Translations under genes and position numbers: made by a program | Assembly (NCBI GenBank): GCA_002937455.1 | Contig: PTJZ01000008.1 | Location: 62,001-126,000, forward strand | Reading direction: 5' to 3' | DNA: 64,000 bases | Origin: Alphaproteobacteria bacterium MarineAlpha11_Bin1 | GTDB lineage: Bacteria > Pseudomonadota > Alphaproteobacteria > MPNO01 > UBA830 | The notes under the pieces: model-generated | What the model was told of the DNA's origin: nothing | Seen by the model: the letters and a program-made list of their open reading frames with translations, nothing else | Database searches by the model: none | In this document: positions 35,989 to 46,848 of the stretch, in pieces | Layout of the letters: every line of letters begins with the position of its first letter | Numbering within the stretch: position 1 is the stretch's first letter

Positions 35989-36010
35989 AAAAAAAACCCT
36001 GACAAAAGGG
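35989..36010 (-). terminator. Possible terminator after the FAD-linked oxidase gene
   Basis: On the minus strand CCCT-TTTGTC-AGGG is followed by eight T residues (35996-35989), 57 nt beyond the oxidase stop at 36068. The stem has only 4 bp, but the T-run is strong. A second T8 run lies just upstream (around 36020-36027). It probably marks the end of the catabolic operon. Confidence 0.45.
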
Positions 36011-36067
36011 AGGACAGCAAAAAAAATAACAATACAAGCAGCTGTTGACGCAACAAAACGTAAAACT

Positions 36068-37456
36068 TTATAGCTGGACGATCTTACCCGGATTCATGAG
36101 GTTTTGCGGATCAATTGCTTGTTTCAGTTCGCGCATGACATTAACAGCGACGGCACCGTGTTCTTCAACCAAATTATCAATTTTACCGTAACCGACACCG
36201 TGTTCGCCGGTGCATGTGCCATCCATAGACAGTGCCCTCCCGACGAGCCTTTTGTTCAGGGACACAGCGCGGGCAACCTCATCAGGATCGTCGGGATCAA
36301 GCACCATGTCGACATGAAAATTACCATCGCCAACATGCCCAACGATCGGCGCCAATAAGCCTGATTCCTCTATATCCCTCCGGGTCTCGGCGATACATTC
36401 GGCCAAGCGTGAGATCGGGACGCAAACATCAGTCGGCCACGCCTTAGCGCTTGGCCGTAGCTGCATATTGGCGTAATGCGCGTCGTGCCGAGCCTGCCAC
36501 AGTTTGGATCGTTCTTCTGACTTGCTGGCCCAATCAAAATTGGAACCGCCGAAATCATTACTGATCGTACGTACGCTCTCAATCTGCTCCGCAACGCCAG
36601 CAGCAGTGCCGTGAAATTCGAAAAAAAGCGTCGGTCGTTCCGCGTACCCTAATCCGGAAAACTGGTTGAGCGCTTGCATCTGGACTTCGTCGATCAGTTC
36701 CATTCGGGCGATCGGCACGCCGGTCTGGATGGTCAGAATCACGGTATTGACCGCATCGTCAATCGTGGGATAGGTGCATACCGCCGAAGATATTTTTTCC
36801 GGAATTCCGTAAAGCCTGAGTGTGATATCGGTGATCACACCGAGTGTACCTTCGGATCCGACGAAAATGCGCGTCAAATCATAGCCTGCGGAGGATTTCC
36901 GCGCTCGCTTACCGGTTCTGATGTACTGTCCATCCGGCAAAACAACGCCGAGTGACAGGATGTTGTCGCGCATTGTGCCGTAGCGAACGGCGTTGGTACC
37001 CGAAGCCCGGGTCGCCGACATACCACCTATGGTAGCATCTGCGCCCGGATCTATAGGAAAAAACAACCCGGTATAACGCAGATCCTCGTTTAGTTTCTTA
37101 CGCGTCACACCGGCCTCGACCGTGACATCGAGATCTTCAGAATTTATCTGCAGAACTGTATTCAAATTCCCCAAATCGACGCTGACCCCACCTTCCAGTG
37201 CAGCGATATGGCCTTCAAGAGATGTTCCGACACCAAAAGGAATAACCGGCGCATCGTACTCCCCACAAATCTTAACAATTTCCTGTACGTCCTCTCGCGT
37301 ATCGGGAAAAACGACTGCGTCTGGCGCCCTCGGAGCATGATAAGATTCGTCAGTCCCATGGCGCTCTCGGATATCCTGATTGGTGCTTACTCGCTCACCG
37401 AACCGCTGTCGCAGGATAGCGATTGCGGTTTCGATATCCCTAAGACCGTTATGCAT
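36068..37456 (-). CDS. FAD-linked oxidase (GlcD/D-lactate dehydrogenase-like)
   Basis: The 462-residue protein has the PCMH-type FAD domain (VIPFGVGTSLEGHIAALEGG, residues 71-90; IDPGADATIGGMSATRASGT near 135-155; YDLTRIFVGSEGTLGVITD) and a C-terminal FAD-linked oxidase domain ending with HVGDGNFH and CTGEHGVGYGK. Such enzymes oxidise 2-hydroxy acids (D-lactate, glycolate, D-2-hydroxyglutarate) with membrane electron carriers. The sequence is closest in type to D-lactate dehydrogenase (cytochrome)/GlcD. It starts 3 nt after the DUF1445 gene and so belongs to the amidohydrolase-oxoprolinase operon. 2-hydroxyglutarate is an attractive guess given the D-glutamate-cyclase neighbour, but only a guess. 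Confidence 0.85.
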   Translation of the reverse strand: MHNGLRDIETAIAILRQRFGERVSTNQDIRERHGTDESYHAPRAPDAVVFPDTREDVQEIVKICGEYDAPVIPFGVGTSLEGHIAALEGGVSVDLGNLNTVLQINSEDLDVTVEAGVTRKKLNEDLRYTGLFFPIDPGADATIGGMSATRASGTNAVRYGTMRDNILSLGVVLPDGQYIRTGKRARKSSAGYDLTRIFVGSEGTLGVITDITLRLYGIPEKISSAVCTYPTIDDAVNTVILTIQTGVPIARMELIDEVQMQALNQFSGLGYAERPTLFFEFHGTAAGVAEQIESVRTISNDFGGSNFDWASKSEERSKLWQARHDAHYANMQLRPSAKAWPTDVCVPISRLAECIAETRRDIEESGLLAPIVGHVGDGNFHVDMVLDPDDPDEVARAVSLNKRLVGRALSMDGTCTGEHGVGYGKIDNLVEEHGAVAVNVMRELKQAIDPQNLMNPGKIVQL

Positions 37457-37459
37457 CGG

Positions 37460-38242
37460 TCAAACTTTCCCGTTTCCGGATAGGATGTCGGAGACGAACA
37501 TATAGCCGGGTGTATGGGTAATCGCGATACGTGGCTGGGCGTTCCGAATAGCTTCTTGTGGGGTCACGCCGCAAGCCCAAAAGACTGGTAACTCACCATC
37601 CATAATAGTGACCGGCTCTCCGTATTCGGGGTCGGTTACATCTCGGATGCCAAGCGTATCCGGATCACCGACCTGGATCGGCCCACCATGAGCCATGGGG
37701 AATTTCTCTGTCACCTCCGCGGCTCGCTCGGCATCCTCTGGCGTGTAAGGACGCATACTGACCACAAATGGACCGTTGAACTTTCCAACACCTTCGGTCG
37801 GCTTTGTGGTCCTAAACATCGGTACTATTCCGGTTTCGTTGATATGCCGAGGTTTAAGACCGGCCGCAATCAGCGCTTCCTCCGCCGTAAATGAGCACCC
37901 CAGCAAAAAGGTAACGAAATCGTCCTCCCATATGTCGGAAATATCGGTTACGTCGCCTACCGCCTCGCCATCTCTGAACACGCGATATCGTGAAAGATCA
38001 GTGCGAATATCGGCACCGGGTGCGCTATTTTTCGGCTCCGGGTCTCCGGGATCGAGGATTTCAAGCAACGGACATGGCTTGGGATTGCGTTCACAGAATT
38101 CATGGAAATCATTGGCTTCCGCCGCAGACAGAATCACCATATTGGCCTGAACGTAGCCCTGCGCATGCCCAGATGTCGGCCCGTCATAATTGCCAGTACG
38201 ACATGCCGCGCGCAAGTCGCGGGGTTTTGCATAAAATGTCAT
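37460..38242 (-). CDS. DUF1445 family protein, putative D-glutamate cyclase/hydro-lyase
   Basis: The 260-residue protein fits DUF1445 (UPF0317) along its length. Visible conserved segments are GYVQANMVILS, FLLGCSFTAEEALIAAG, MFRTTKPTEGVG and the C-terminal WACGVTPQEAI followed by THTPGYMFVSDI. The mammalian relative DGLUCY converts D-glutamate to 5-oxo-D-proline; other members are annotated as putative hydro-lyases. Here it sits in an ATGA overlap directly after a 5-oxoprolinase-type gene, so a role in pyroglutamate metabolism is plausible but inferred. It starts with ATG at 38242. Confidence 0.88.
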   Translation of the reverse strand: MTFYAKPRDLRAACRTGNYDGPTSGHAQGYVQANMVILSAAEANDFHEFCERNPKPCPLLEILDPGDPEPKNSAPGADIRTDLSRYRVFRDGEAVGDVTDISDIWEDDFVTFLLGCSFTAEEALIAAGLKPRHINETGIVPMFRTTKPTEGVGKFNGPFVVSMRPYTPEDAERAAEVTEKFPMAHGGPIQVGDPDTLGIRDVTDPEYGEPVTIMDGELPVFWACGVTPQEAIRNAQPRIAITHTPGYMFVSDILSGNGKV

Positions 38243-41200
38243 GGTCTACCGTATCCTCCCCCGCCAGGTGTCTCGATGACGTACACATCACCTTTATAAA
38301 CCTCCGTCGAGTCGGTGCCTCCCTGTTCAGTTACGGATCCATCAACCCTCTCTACATAGTTGCGCCCCAGTTGCCCTTCACCACCACCGTTCATACCGTA
38401 AGGCGGTATGATCCGGTGGCCCGATAGCATAGATGCCGTCATCTGTTCACGGAACCTAATTCGGCGAATTACGCCGTTCCCCCCAGCGTGTTTACCCATC
38501 CCTCCCGACCCGGGCCGGATCGAAAATGAATCAAGGATCACAGGAAACCGCCATTCGAGAATTTCTGGGTCGGTTAGTCGGGTGTTGGTCATATGTGTGT
38601 GCACCGCATCGGTGCCATCGAAATCGGCTCCCGCTCCAGCACCTCCGCAGATAGTTTCGTAGTACTGGTAATTGGCGTTTCCAAAGGTGAAGTTGTTCAT
38701 CGTGCCCTGCGAAGCACCCATGAGTTTCAGCGCGCCAAGGATGGTATCGGTGATAGCCTGCGACGTTTCCACATTACCCGCCACAACGGCGGCAGGGTAT
38801 TTTGGCCGCAGCATACTGTCTTCTGGTACGACGATATTCAGCGGTTTCAGACAGCCAGCGTTGAGCGGAATATCGTCGTCCACCATCAGTCGAAACGTAT
38901 AAAGCACTGCGGCTACCGCAACCGCATGGGTGATATTGAAGTTGTTATCCTGTTGCGGCGACGTTCCAGTGAAATCGACGGTGGCCGATCGCGTTTCTGA
39001 GTGGACCGTAATAGCGACCTTCACCCTAGCACCAAAATCCATCTCGTATTCGTATTCACCGTCGGAAAGGTTTTGGATGACACGGCGGACAGTCTCCTCG
39101 GCATTGTCCTGGACATGCTTCATATAAGCGAGCACTACGTCGAGACCGAAATTATCAACCATCTTTTGTAGTTCCTGAACACCCTTTCCATTAGCAGCGA
39201 TCTGAGCTTTAAGGTCGCCAAGATTGTGGTGGAAATTTCGCGTCGGGTAGGGGGCGGTAACAAAAAGTTCTTTCAACTCTTCTTCACGAAGCCTTCCCTG
39301 ATCAACTAGTTGGAAGTTGTCGATCAGCACCCCTTCCTCGTCGATATGGCGGGAATCTGGTGGCATAGATCCTGGGGTCTTGCCGCCGATCTCCGCATGG
39401 TGCCCTCGCGATGCGACATAGAACAGGATATCGTTGCCGTCGCGATCAAATACAGGTGTCATAACTGTGACGTCTGGTAGATGCGTGCCACCGTTATAAG
39501 GCGCATTGAGGACAAATACGTCGCCCGGTTTCACGCCATCACCTCGTTCTCGAACGATGGTCTGAACGCTCTCACTCATCGAGCCTAGATGCACCGGAAT
39601 ATGCGGGGCATTAGCAACCAACTGGCCATCATTATCGAAAATTGCGCAGGAGAAATCGAGTCGCTCTTTGATATTAACTGAATATGACGTGTTCTGTAGT
39701 ACAACGCCCATCTGTTCCGCGATTGACATAAATAGATTATTGAAAACTTCAAGCATGACCGGATCAGCTTCTGTGCCGATGGCGTGCTTAGTTTGACGCT
39801 CTTCGATCCGGTTTATTACCATGTGATTGAGCGACGTGATTTCAGCCTGCCAACCCGGTTCGATGATTGTCGTAGCATTGGAATCAATAATCACAGCAGG
39901 ACCGTCGACCCGTTTGCCGGGAGACAGCGCTTCCCGGTCATAAACCGGCGCTGAGCGCCTAGCACCCGCAGCATACATATCAGCATTTCCGAGCGGCAAA
40001 GCGGGTTCGGGGTCAGTGTCGAGTTCTAGCTCCCCGTCGTCAGCGTTCTGACCACCACCAACCACCTCTATCGTGACCGCCTCAACAATATTTCCTTTCT
40101 CCGGTGCAACGAAGCCGAATTGCTGCATATGCGCTTCTTCGAACGTCCTCAGCATCTCACTACGCGAGCCGAAGTTTACCACCAATGCAGTATCGGTGCC
40201 TTCGTAGCGGAGATGCACCTTGGCAAGCGCATATATTTCTCCCGTTTCAACCCCCTGGCTTTCCATTTCACGGGTACCATCGGCTGACAGCTCATCCACC
40301 ACGCTCCGAAGATCCTTAACCAGCGCATCGTCTAGAATTTTCTCGATCGCGCGTTCTCGAATAATTCGTTGCTCCGCTAATCCCATTCCATACGCCGAAA
40401 GAACACCCGCAAATGGATGTACAAAGACTCGCGTCATACCCAACGCGTCTGCGACCAAACAGGCGTGCTGCCCCCCTGCACCGCCAAAACAGTTGAGCGT
40501 ATAATCGGTTACATCGTACCCACGCTGGACGGAAATCTGTTTAATTGCGTTAGCCATATTATCGACAGCAATTTTGAGAAACCCGTCGGCAACCTCAACC
40601 GGTGACCGTTTATCACCAGTGATATTTTCGATTTTGGCAGCTAGAGCCTCGAACTTCTCCCGCACGATAGAATCATCAAGTTGCTCATTGGCTTTGGGGC
40701 CAAATACGCTAGGAAAGAATTCCGCCTGAATCTTGCCGAGCATCACGTTAGCATCGGTGACGGACAATGGTCCGCCACGTCGGTAACATGCCGGCCCCGG
40801 ATTGGCACCGGCAGAGTCAGGACCGACACGATAACGTGCCCCATCGAAATGCAGTATCGACCCACCGCCGGCAGCAACTGTGTGAATGTTCATCATCGGC
40901 GCACGCATTCGAACACCAGCGACCAGTGTCTCAAAAGCGCGTTCGTATTCTCCATTATAATGGGCTACGTCCGTCGACGTGCCCCCCATATCGAAACCAA
41001 TGATTTTGTCGTAGCCGGCCATTTGGGCGGTCTGGGCCGCACCGACGATGCCCCCAGCCGGCCCGGATAGGATTGAGTCCTTTCCTTGGAAGAAACGCGC
41101 ATCGGCTAGTCCACCATTGGACTGCATAAACATCAACCGAGCATCGCCTGTCTGTGAAGCAATAAGATTTACGTAGCGACGCAAGATAGGTGAAACATAG

Positions 41201-41856
41201 GCATCTACCACCGTAGTGTCGCCTCGGCCAACAAATTTCATTAGCGGACTTACTTCGTGCGAGACCGAAATTTGAGTGAAACCGACATCTCTCGCGATTT
41301 GAGCTACTGCGACCTCGTGATCGTGATAACGGTAGCCATGCATGAAGCAAATAGCGATTGACCGAATGCCTTCATCGAAGGCTTCCTGTAGGGAAGCTCG
41401 TGCACCATCAGCATCAAGTGACTTCAGCACTTTACCTTCGGCATTCAGCCGCTCGTCGATTTCCACGACGGATTCATATAACAGTTCCGGTAATTGAATC
41501 TGGCGGGCAAAGATATTAGGCCGGTTTTGATAACCGATCCTCAGCTGGTCGGCAAAACCTTGGGTCACCGCCAGAACCGTCCGCTCACCCTTCCGCTCAA
41601 GCAACGCGTTGGTTGCGACCGTAGTACCCATTTTCACTGCCTCGACTGCACCTTCCGGGAGTGGCGCGTCGTCATCAACGCCAAGGGTTTCGCGAATACC
41701 CTGCAGCGCAGCATCTTCGTAGCGCTCAGGATTTTCGGAGAGTAACTTATGTGTCGACAGCCGGCCGTCCGGTGCGCGGATTACAAAGTCGGTGAACGTC
41801 CCACCCCGATCGATCCAAAATTGCCACTTATCCGTTGTAACGCTGCAGTCGGCCAC
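38239..41856 (-). CDS. 5-oxoprolinase/hydantoinase (fused HyuA-HyuB)
   Basis: The 1205-residue protein fuses a HyuA/hydantoinase A part (residues about 1-680; [11 protein letters not shown] near 16-26, [26 protein letters not shown]) and a HyuB part (about 695-1200; [55 protein letters not shown]). This is the arrangement of ATP-dependent 5-oxoprolinase, which opens 5-oxo-L-proline to glutamate; related enzymes act on hydantoins or acetophenone. Length suits OplAH (about 1200-1290). The start ATG at 41856 lies 55 nt after the amidohydrolase gene and its stop overlaps DUF1445 by 4 nt. Confidence 0.9.
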   Translation of the reverse strand: MADCSVTTDKWQFWIDRGGTFTDFVIRAPDGRLSTHKLLSENPERYEDAALQGIRETLGVDDDAPLPEGAVEAVKMGTTVATNALLERKGERTVLAVTQGFADQLRIGYQNRPNIFARQIQLPELLYESVVEIDERLNAEGKVLKSLDADGARASLQEAFDEGIRSIAICFMHGYRYHDHEVAVAQIARDVGFTQISVSHEVSPLMKFVGRGDTTVVDAYVSPILRRYVNLIASQTGDARLMFMQSNGGLADARFFQGKDSILSGPAGGIVGAAQTAQMAGYDKIIGFDMGGTSTDVAHYNGEYERAFETLVAGVRMRAPMMNIHTVAAGGGSILHFDGARYRVGPDSAGANPGPACYRRGGPLSVTDANVMLGKIQAEFFPSVFGPKANEQLDDSIVREKFEALAAKIENITGDKRSPVEVADGFLKIAVDNMANAIKQISVQRGYDVTDYTLNCFGGAGGQHACLVADALGMTRVFVHPFAGVLSAYGMGLAEQRIIRERAIEKILDDALVKDLRSVVDELSADGTREMESQGVETGEIYALAKVHLRYEGTDTALVVNFGSRSEMLRTFEEAHMQQFGFVAPEKGNIVEAVTIEVVGGGQNADDGELELDTDPEPALPLGNADMYAAGARRSAPVYDREALSPGKRVDGPAVIIDSNATTIIEPGWQAEITSLNHMVINRIEERQTKHAIGTEADPVMLEVFNNLFMSIAEQMGVVLQNTSYSVNIKERLDFSCAIFDNDGQLVANAPHIPVHLGSMSESVQTIVRERGDGVKPGDVFVLNAPYNGGTHLPDVTVMTPVFDRDGNDILFYVASRGHHAEIGGKTPGSMPPDSRHIDEEGVLIDNFQLVDQGRLREEELKELFVTAPYPTRNFHHNLGDLKAQIAANGKGVQELQKMVDNFGLDVVLAYMKHVQDNAEETVRRVIQNLSDGEYEYEMDFGARVKVAITVHSETRSATVDFTGTSPQQDNNFNITHAVAVAAVLYTFRLMVDDDIPLNAGCLKPLNIVVPEDSMLRPKYPAAVVAGNVETSQAITDTILGALKLMGASQGTMNNFTFGNANYQYYETICGGAGAGADFDGTDAVHTHMTNTRLTDPEILEWRFPVILDSFSIRPGSGGMGKHAGGNGVIRRIRFREQMTASMLSGHRIIPPYGMNGGGEGQLGRNYVERVDGSVTEQGGTDSTEVYKGDVYVIETPGGGGYGRP

Positions 41857-41911
41857 ACGCTTTCTCCTTGGTATATCTTTCAGGCGGTCTGCCGGTGCCC
41901 ATACTGGACAA

Positions 41912-42871
41912 TCACAGTTTCAGCAAGCGTTCCGCGTTGCCGTGAAGAACCTTTTTCTTATCTTCCGGACTGAGAGAAATATGTTCCATCCATTCTGTAC
42001 CCTGAATGTTAGGAGCAAAGGGATAGTCGACGGAGAACATGATACGGTCAATCCCCATTTCCATCATTGAACACTGCATCGCCGGATCGGAAAAATTACC
42101 CGACGTTGTAATATGAAAATGATTACAGAATTTTTCCCGAAATGGGTAATCGCTGTCGCGGCCTAATGAATCGCTAATCCGCCACAAGAGAAAAGGTAGG
42201 CCCTCACCCAAATGGCCAAGGACTATCTGAAGTCTCGGATATTCATCGAATACCTCACTCAACACCATGCGAATCCCGGCGGTCGCTGTCTCGACAGTAA
42301 ACCCCCAGGCAGCGGTAAGTAGCGAAGGGTATTCCGGCAGATAGTCGGCGTAATACGCCCTAACAACATCTTGATGCGGTACAGCGGGATGAATGTATAT
42401 GGGTACATCTAAAGCCTCGGCGCGTTCAAAGATCGGCCAGAATTTTTTCCGGTCGATAAACTCACCGTTCGTCAGGCCGTGGATCATCCCGCCCTTGAAA
42501 CCATAATCCTTGACAGTTCTCTCCAATTCGTCGGCCGCAGCCTCCGGTGAAGGCGAGGGGATAGTGGCAAACCCTGCAAACCGGTCCGGATGACGTTGGC
42601 AGGCCTCATGCAGTCGATCGTTAGCTGCAGTCGCTAGCCGGGTAGCCTTTTCCGCATCAAGCCGCTGAACTCCCGGCGCTCCCTGCGACAAAACCTGCAT
42701 GTCTATACCAGATGCGTCCATATCCTTGATCCGTAAGTCATAGAGGTCATCCATTTTTTTCCGGATTAGCGTCCCCGCAAACCCTGTTTTATCGTCGAAT
42801 TCGGCGACGATTTCCGGATCGAAATAGTGTTCTTCAATCGCGATAATTCTGTTGCCGGTCTTGCTCGCCAT
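41912..42871 (-). CDS. Amidohydrolase-2 family decarboxylase (gamma-resorcylate decarboxylase-like)
   Basis: The 319-residue protein resembles non-oxidative aromatic decarboxylases of the ACMSD/gamma-resorcylate decarboxylase group. Expected metal ligands are Glu13 and His15 (AIEEHYFDP), His161 (IYIHPAVP) and Asp282 (SVDYPF), with a catalytic His220 in LGHLGEGLPFLLWR. The segment HITTSGNFSDPAMQ also matches that group. Likely reaction: reversible decarboxylation of a hydroxybenzoate-like or related acid; the actual substrate is unknown. It lies 55 nt upstream of the oxoprolinase gene on the same strand and probably heads that operon. Confidence 0.85.
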   Translation of the reverse strand: MASKTGNRIIAIEEHYFDPEIVAEFDDKTGFAGTLIRKKMDDLYDLRIKDMDASGIDMQVLSQGAPGVQRLDAEKATRLATAANDRLHEACQRHPDRFAGFATIPSPSPEAAADELERTVKDYGFKGGMIHGLTNGEFIDRKKFWPIFERAEALDVPIYIHPAVPHQDVVRAYYADYLPEYPSLLTAAWGFTVETATAGIRMVLSEVFDEYPRLQIVLGHLGEGLPFLLWRISDSLGRDSDYPFREKFCNHFHITTSGNFSDPAMQCSMMEMGIDRIMFSVDYPFAPNIQGTEWMEHISLSPEDKKKVLHGNAERLLKL

Positions 42872-43119
42872 TGGTCTCTCCCTGCAGCTCCGTTGGATTA
42901 GTTGGAGAAGAATATATCCGGAGCGGTTCTGCCTGTCAGCTTAGGCTGCCTAAACCTTTTCAGGTCAGGTGTATTACTTTCATTAAGTTGGCTTCAGATC
43001 CGAACACAGTGCTACTTTATAAACAAAGTGGTAGCCTTTCTTCGATAAACGTATGAGAGACCGAGTTTTTTTCGACCTCTATTTTATCGCTATATTTTAA
43101 GACACCCCTGCACACCGCC

Positions 43120-44730
43120 TTATGAACTTTGTCCTCTCGAAGCTTCAAAAACTTGATCAAAAACCATATTCCGCAGATCACGTTTTAATACTTTGCCGAA
43201 ATGGCTTCGCGGCAGTTCATCAACGAAAGCTATTTTTTTCGGGACCTTGAACGCCGACATCTCACCACGCCCCCACGAAAACAGATCTGCGGCAAGTTCA
43301 GCGGCTGCGGGAGCGCCCTTGTCAACTACGGCTACAAGTAGAATTGCTTCTCCCCAACGCTCATCTTCTACACCAAGCACAGCACATTCGCGGAGATATC
43401 GATGTTCGGAATAGACAGTCTCAACCTCGACCGAGGGCACACTCTCCCCACCTGTTTTAACTACGTCTTTAGACCTGTCAACTAGGGTGATCCGACCATC
43501 CATATCCATCACACCGATATCTCCGGTGAAACACCAATGTAGTCCTTCGGGATCACTTTTCCTCGTGCGCCAAGTTTGGGCGGCCGCTTCCGGATTACGG
43601 TGATAGCCCAATGCGGTATTAAAATTACGCATCACGATGTTTCCCGGTGAACCCCGCGCCAACGGTTGGTCGTCATCGTCAAGGATCATAACACGCGTAT
43701 CAATATGCGGTTCTCCTATGGCATGGGGCTGTTCCAGAAATTCGCCTGGCCCCTGGGTAGCAAGATTTAGGCTTTCACTAAGACCCGCAGCTGCGAATAT
43801 GTCGGCTTGTGGGAACATCTGGGCGAGTTTCCGACGAAGCACTTGAGGCGTCGCGGAGGCAGTGGTCACGACCGTGCGAGGTGCACTGAGCGGAATGCCG
43901 TCCCAAGTATCGAACAATGGATTGATAACTGCAGGCACAAGAGGTAGATACTGGATACCTCGTGCACGCACCTCGTTGAGATATTTCGTCGGATTGAAAG
44001 ACGTGTCAGCAGGGAAAACGACGGTCCCGGCGCGGGCAAAAATCGTGAACATACCCCATTCCATCCCCGCGACGTGATAACCGGGCAAGATGGTCAGCGT
44101 CTGCCAACCGCGTTTGATACCATATTCGGCAACATCAGCCAGCACGGTAATAACTGACCCCCCCTGACTATGAAGTACACCCTTACTCTTGCCTGTTGTT
44201 CCGCCGGTCATCACGAGTCGGTATGGATCGTCAAGTAAGGTGACTGCCGGCAGCGTATCACCATTTTCAGCCTCAATTAGGATATCGTAGTTCTTCCAGC
44301 CGGTTTCTTTTACATCGCCAAACCCAAACTTGGTTTCGATTGGCGCACCCTCGAAGCGATCGATAAAGTCAGCATCGGCAACTACAGCACGGCATCCATG
44401 TTCTGTAACATAGTCGGTAACCTCTGTCGCTATCAGGCGGATATTTAGAGGCGTAACGATCGCACCTATACGGGCGCAGGCAAACACTGTTTCCACCAGA
44501 GCATGCTCGTTTCGCAACATCGAGGCAACCATCTCTCCCCTTTTTATCCCCGAACCGATTAGAGCCCGGCCAAGCTGGTTAATCCTTCTATCAAGTTCCG
44601 CATATGTCAGCTTACGGCAATTCAGCAGGTCATCGATCGCGATTCGGTCGGGATGGAGTTCCGCAGCCCGAGCGATGAAATGGCCAATCCCCATTTTTTG
44701 CCGTTCGAGATTTTTAAATTGTTCGGACAA
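43120..44730 (-). CDS. AMP-binding acyl-CoA synthetase
   Basis: The 536-residue enzyme of the ANL superfamily adenylates a carboxylic acid and transfers it to CoA. It has the P-loop MTGGTTGKSKGVLHS near residues 170-185, the ATP-binding region (TTASATPQVLRRKLAQMFP), the hinge/A8 motif DRSKDVVKTGGESV and a C-terminal lid with the catalytic Lys in RSHFGKVLKRDLR. The substrate cannot be told: medium- or long-chain fatty or aryl acid. The gene ends 248 nt before the amidohydrolase gene, in the same direction, and is divergent from an EamA transporter. It may activate a product or substrate of the same catabolic block. Confidence 0.88.
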   Translation of the reverse strand: MSEQFKNLERQKMGIGHFIARAAELHPDRIAIDDLLNCRKLTYAELDRRINQLGRALIGSGIKRGEMVASMLRNEHALVETVFACARIGAIVTPLNIRLIATEVTDYVTEHGCRAVVADADFIDRFEGAPIETKFGFGDVKETGWKNYDILIEAENGDTLPAVTLLDDPYRLVMTGGTTGKSKGVLHSQGGSVITVLADVAEYGIKRGWQTLTILPGYHVAGMEWGMFTIFARAGTVVFPADTSFNPTKYLNEVRARGIQYLPLVPAVINPLFDTWDGIPLSAPRTVVTTASATPQVLRRKLAQMFPQADIFAAAGLSESLNLATQGPGEFLEQPHAIGEPHIDTRVMILDDDDQPLARGSPGNIVMRNFNTALGYHRNPEAAAQTWRTRKSDPEGLHWCFTGDIGVMDMDGRITLVDRSKDVVKTGGESVPSVEVETVYSEHRYLRECAVLGVEDERWGEAILLVAVVDKGAPAAAELAADLFSWGRGEMSAFKVPKKIAFVDELPRSHFGKVLKRDLRNMVFDQVFEASRGQSS

Positions 44731-44848
44731 CGTGACTTACCCCTCCACCCTGATCGGTTTGGATTATCCAGAAATTTTTTGTCCAAATCCAGCCGCAGTA
44801 GATCAAGTCGTTTGACATCCGTCATCAGTGACCGGACCATCAGACTCA

Positions 44849-45694
44849 ATGAAACCTTCTCATATTATGCTTACTATTCTTGTGATGGCGGTCTGGGCAT
44901 CCAATATAGCAGCTGCTCGGATTGCGGTGGCAGAGATCCCCGGCTGGACTCTCGTCACCCTTCGTATGTTGGTAATTGCCCTCTCACTAATCCCGTTTTG
45001 CTCAGTTCCGAGGGGGCATATGACACAGCTTTTCATCCTGTCTTTAACTATGGGTACCATACATTTTGGCCTGATGTTCGTGGCTATTGAACATATTCAA
45101 GTTGGAACAGCGGCCTTGATAATTCAAACATCGGTTCCCTTCGCGTTGCTACTAGCGTTTATCCTCTTCGGGGAAGGATTTGGCTGGCGTCGGGCGCTAG
45201 GAATCCTGATCTGCTTCGTTGGCGTCACGATGCTATTGGGTGAGCCAAGCATCTCGAAAAATATAGTTTATGCGGGTATGGCGTTGCTCTCGGCCCTCGC
45301 CTTTGGCGCGGCGAACCTACAATTACGGACCCTAGGTGGTATCAGCGTGTTTGCGATCAATGGCTGGATGGCCGTATTTGCGATCCCGCAAATGGCGCTA
45401 ATGGCCCTAATATTCGAAACTGGTCAACTAGAATCGGTAATCAACGCCAGTACCAAAACTTGGTTAGCGATCCTGCACATGGGCATCATTGTCAGTATCT
45501 TCGGGCACGGTCTCTGGTATCAGCTGGTACCCCGCTACAGAACCAACCAAACTATGCCATTTACTATTCTGATACCTATTTTTGGTGTCGCTATAGGTAT
45601 CGTCTTTCTAGACGAGATTTTAACTTGGCTAATCCTTGCAGGCGGTCTTGTGACCATTGCGGGTGTAGCTATCATCGTGTTCCAGAAATCGTAA
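44849..45694 (+). CDS. EamA/DMT-family transporter
   Basis: The 281-residue protein has ten predicted membrane helices in two EamA repeats (about 5-130 and 140-278), as in drug/metabolite transporters such as RhaT or YdcZ-type exporters. Typical features are WASNIAAARIAVAEIP near the N-terminus and the second-repeat segment WLAILHMGIIVSIFGHGLWY. Such proteins export amino acids, nucleosides or other metabolites; the substrate is unknown. ATG 44849 gives the normal length; a GTG at 44828 is the alternative and has no better RBS. It is divergent from the acyl-CoA synthetase with 118 bp between. Confidence 0.85.
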   Translation: MKPSHIMLTILVMAVWASNIAAARIAVAEIPGWTLVTLRMLVIALSLIPFCSVPRGHMTQLFILSLTMGTIHFGLMFVAIEHIQVGTAALIIQTSVPFALLLAFILFGEGFGWRRALGILICFVGVTMLLGEPSISKNIVYAGMALLSALAFGAANLQLRTLGGISVFAINGWMAVFAIPQMALMALIFETGQLESVINASTKTWLAILHMGIIVSIFGHGLWYQLVPRYRTNQTMPFTILIPIFGVAIGIVFLDEILTWLILAGGLVTIAGVAIIVFQKS

Positions 45695-45734
45695 ATAAAC
45701 GCGTTCAATCATCCACCCGTGCAGGATTTGAAAT

Positions 45735-46412
45735 TTGGATATTCAGAATCGCCCCTCGCCCAATTTAAACGACCGAGCTAAAGGTTCACATATTGATATG
45801 ATCGTGCTGCATTATACTGGCATGCAGTCAGCGGAGGCGGCGCTAAAACGTCTTTGCGACCCAGAGTCTGAGGTTAGCACTCATTACGTTGTCGACGAGG
45901 CGGGCAGCATTTTTCGGCTTGTGGTAGAGGAGAAACGGGCCTGGCACGCGGGAATTAGCTCATGGCAAGGCGCGAGTAATATAAACGACCGATCGATCGG
46001 AATTGAAATCGTTAACCCTGGCCACGAATTTGGATATCAACAGTTCCCGCAGTCACAGATGATGAGCGTCCATAATCTTCTCCGGGAAGTTATACTCCGA
46101 TATCAGATCCCACCCTCGCGTGTCGTTGGGCATTCGGATATTGCCCCAGCTAGAAAGCAGGATCCCGGCGAGTTCTTTGACTGGCAAGGCCTTGCTGCAG
46201 AGGGGCTTGCGGTATGGCCTTACAAGGCAGCAGATCCGGTTACCCCCGCCGATGTATCAGAAATCCTGACGGAGATAGGCTACGATCCTGATGTGCCATT
46301 ATCATACGCGATCACTGCCTTCCAACGACGTTTTGTTCCGCATGCGATCAGCGGAAAAGCGGACCTACGGACCCGAAGTATGATCGCCGCCGTGGCTGCT
46401 ATAAAAAGTTGA
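45735..46412 (+). CDS. N-acetylmuramoyl-L-alanine amidase (Amidase_2/AmpD-like)
   Basis: The enzyme cuts the amide between MurNAc and L-Ala. The 225-residue protein contains the zinc site His26 (VLHYTGM), His133 (VVGHSDIAP) and Asp143 (RKQDPG), the catalytic Glu91 (SIGIEIVNPG), and a C-terminal region (about 160-222) that may be a peptidoglycan-binding-like domain, as in AmiD. No signal peptide is obvious, so it may be cytosolic (AmpD-like, recycling anhydro-muropeptides) rather than AmiD. The start is TTG 45735: there is no ATG upstream, a stop codon just precedes it, and AGGA lies 8 nt away. rnpB follows after 31 bp. Confidence 0.9.
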   Translation: MDIQNRPSPNLNDRAKGSHIDMIVLHYTGMQSAEAALKRLCDPESEVSTHYVVDEAGSIFRLVVEEKRAWHAGISSWQGASNINDRSIGIEIVNPGHEFGYQQFPQSQMMSVHNLLREVILRYQIPPSRVVGHSDIAPARKQDPGEFFDWQGLAAEGLAVWPYKAADPVTPADVSEILTEIGYDPDVPLSYAITAFQRRFVPHAISGKADLRTRSMIAAVAAIKS

Positions 46413-46437
46413 CTCTCGCGCTATCTGGACCGACTCT
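46409..46437 (+). promoter_or_regulatory. Candidate rnpB promoter overlapping the amidase stop codon
   Basis: TTGACT (46409-46414) is a good -35 box; 17 bp on, GACTCT (46432-46437) is a poor -10; the RNA starts at 46444, 7 nt after it. The geometry fits a vegetative promoter but only by position. Confidence 0.35.
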
Positions 46438-46443
46438 GCATTA

Positions 46444-46848
<405 letters not shown>

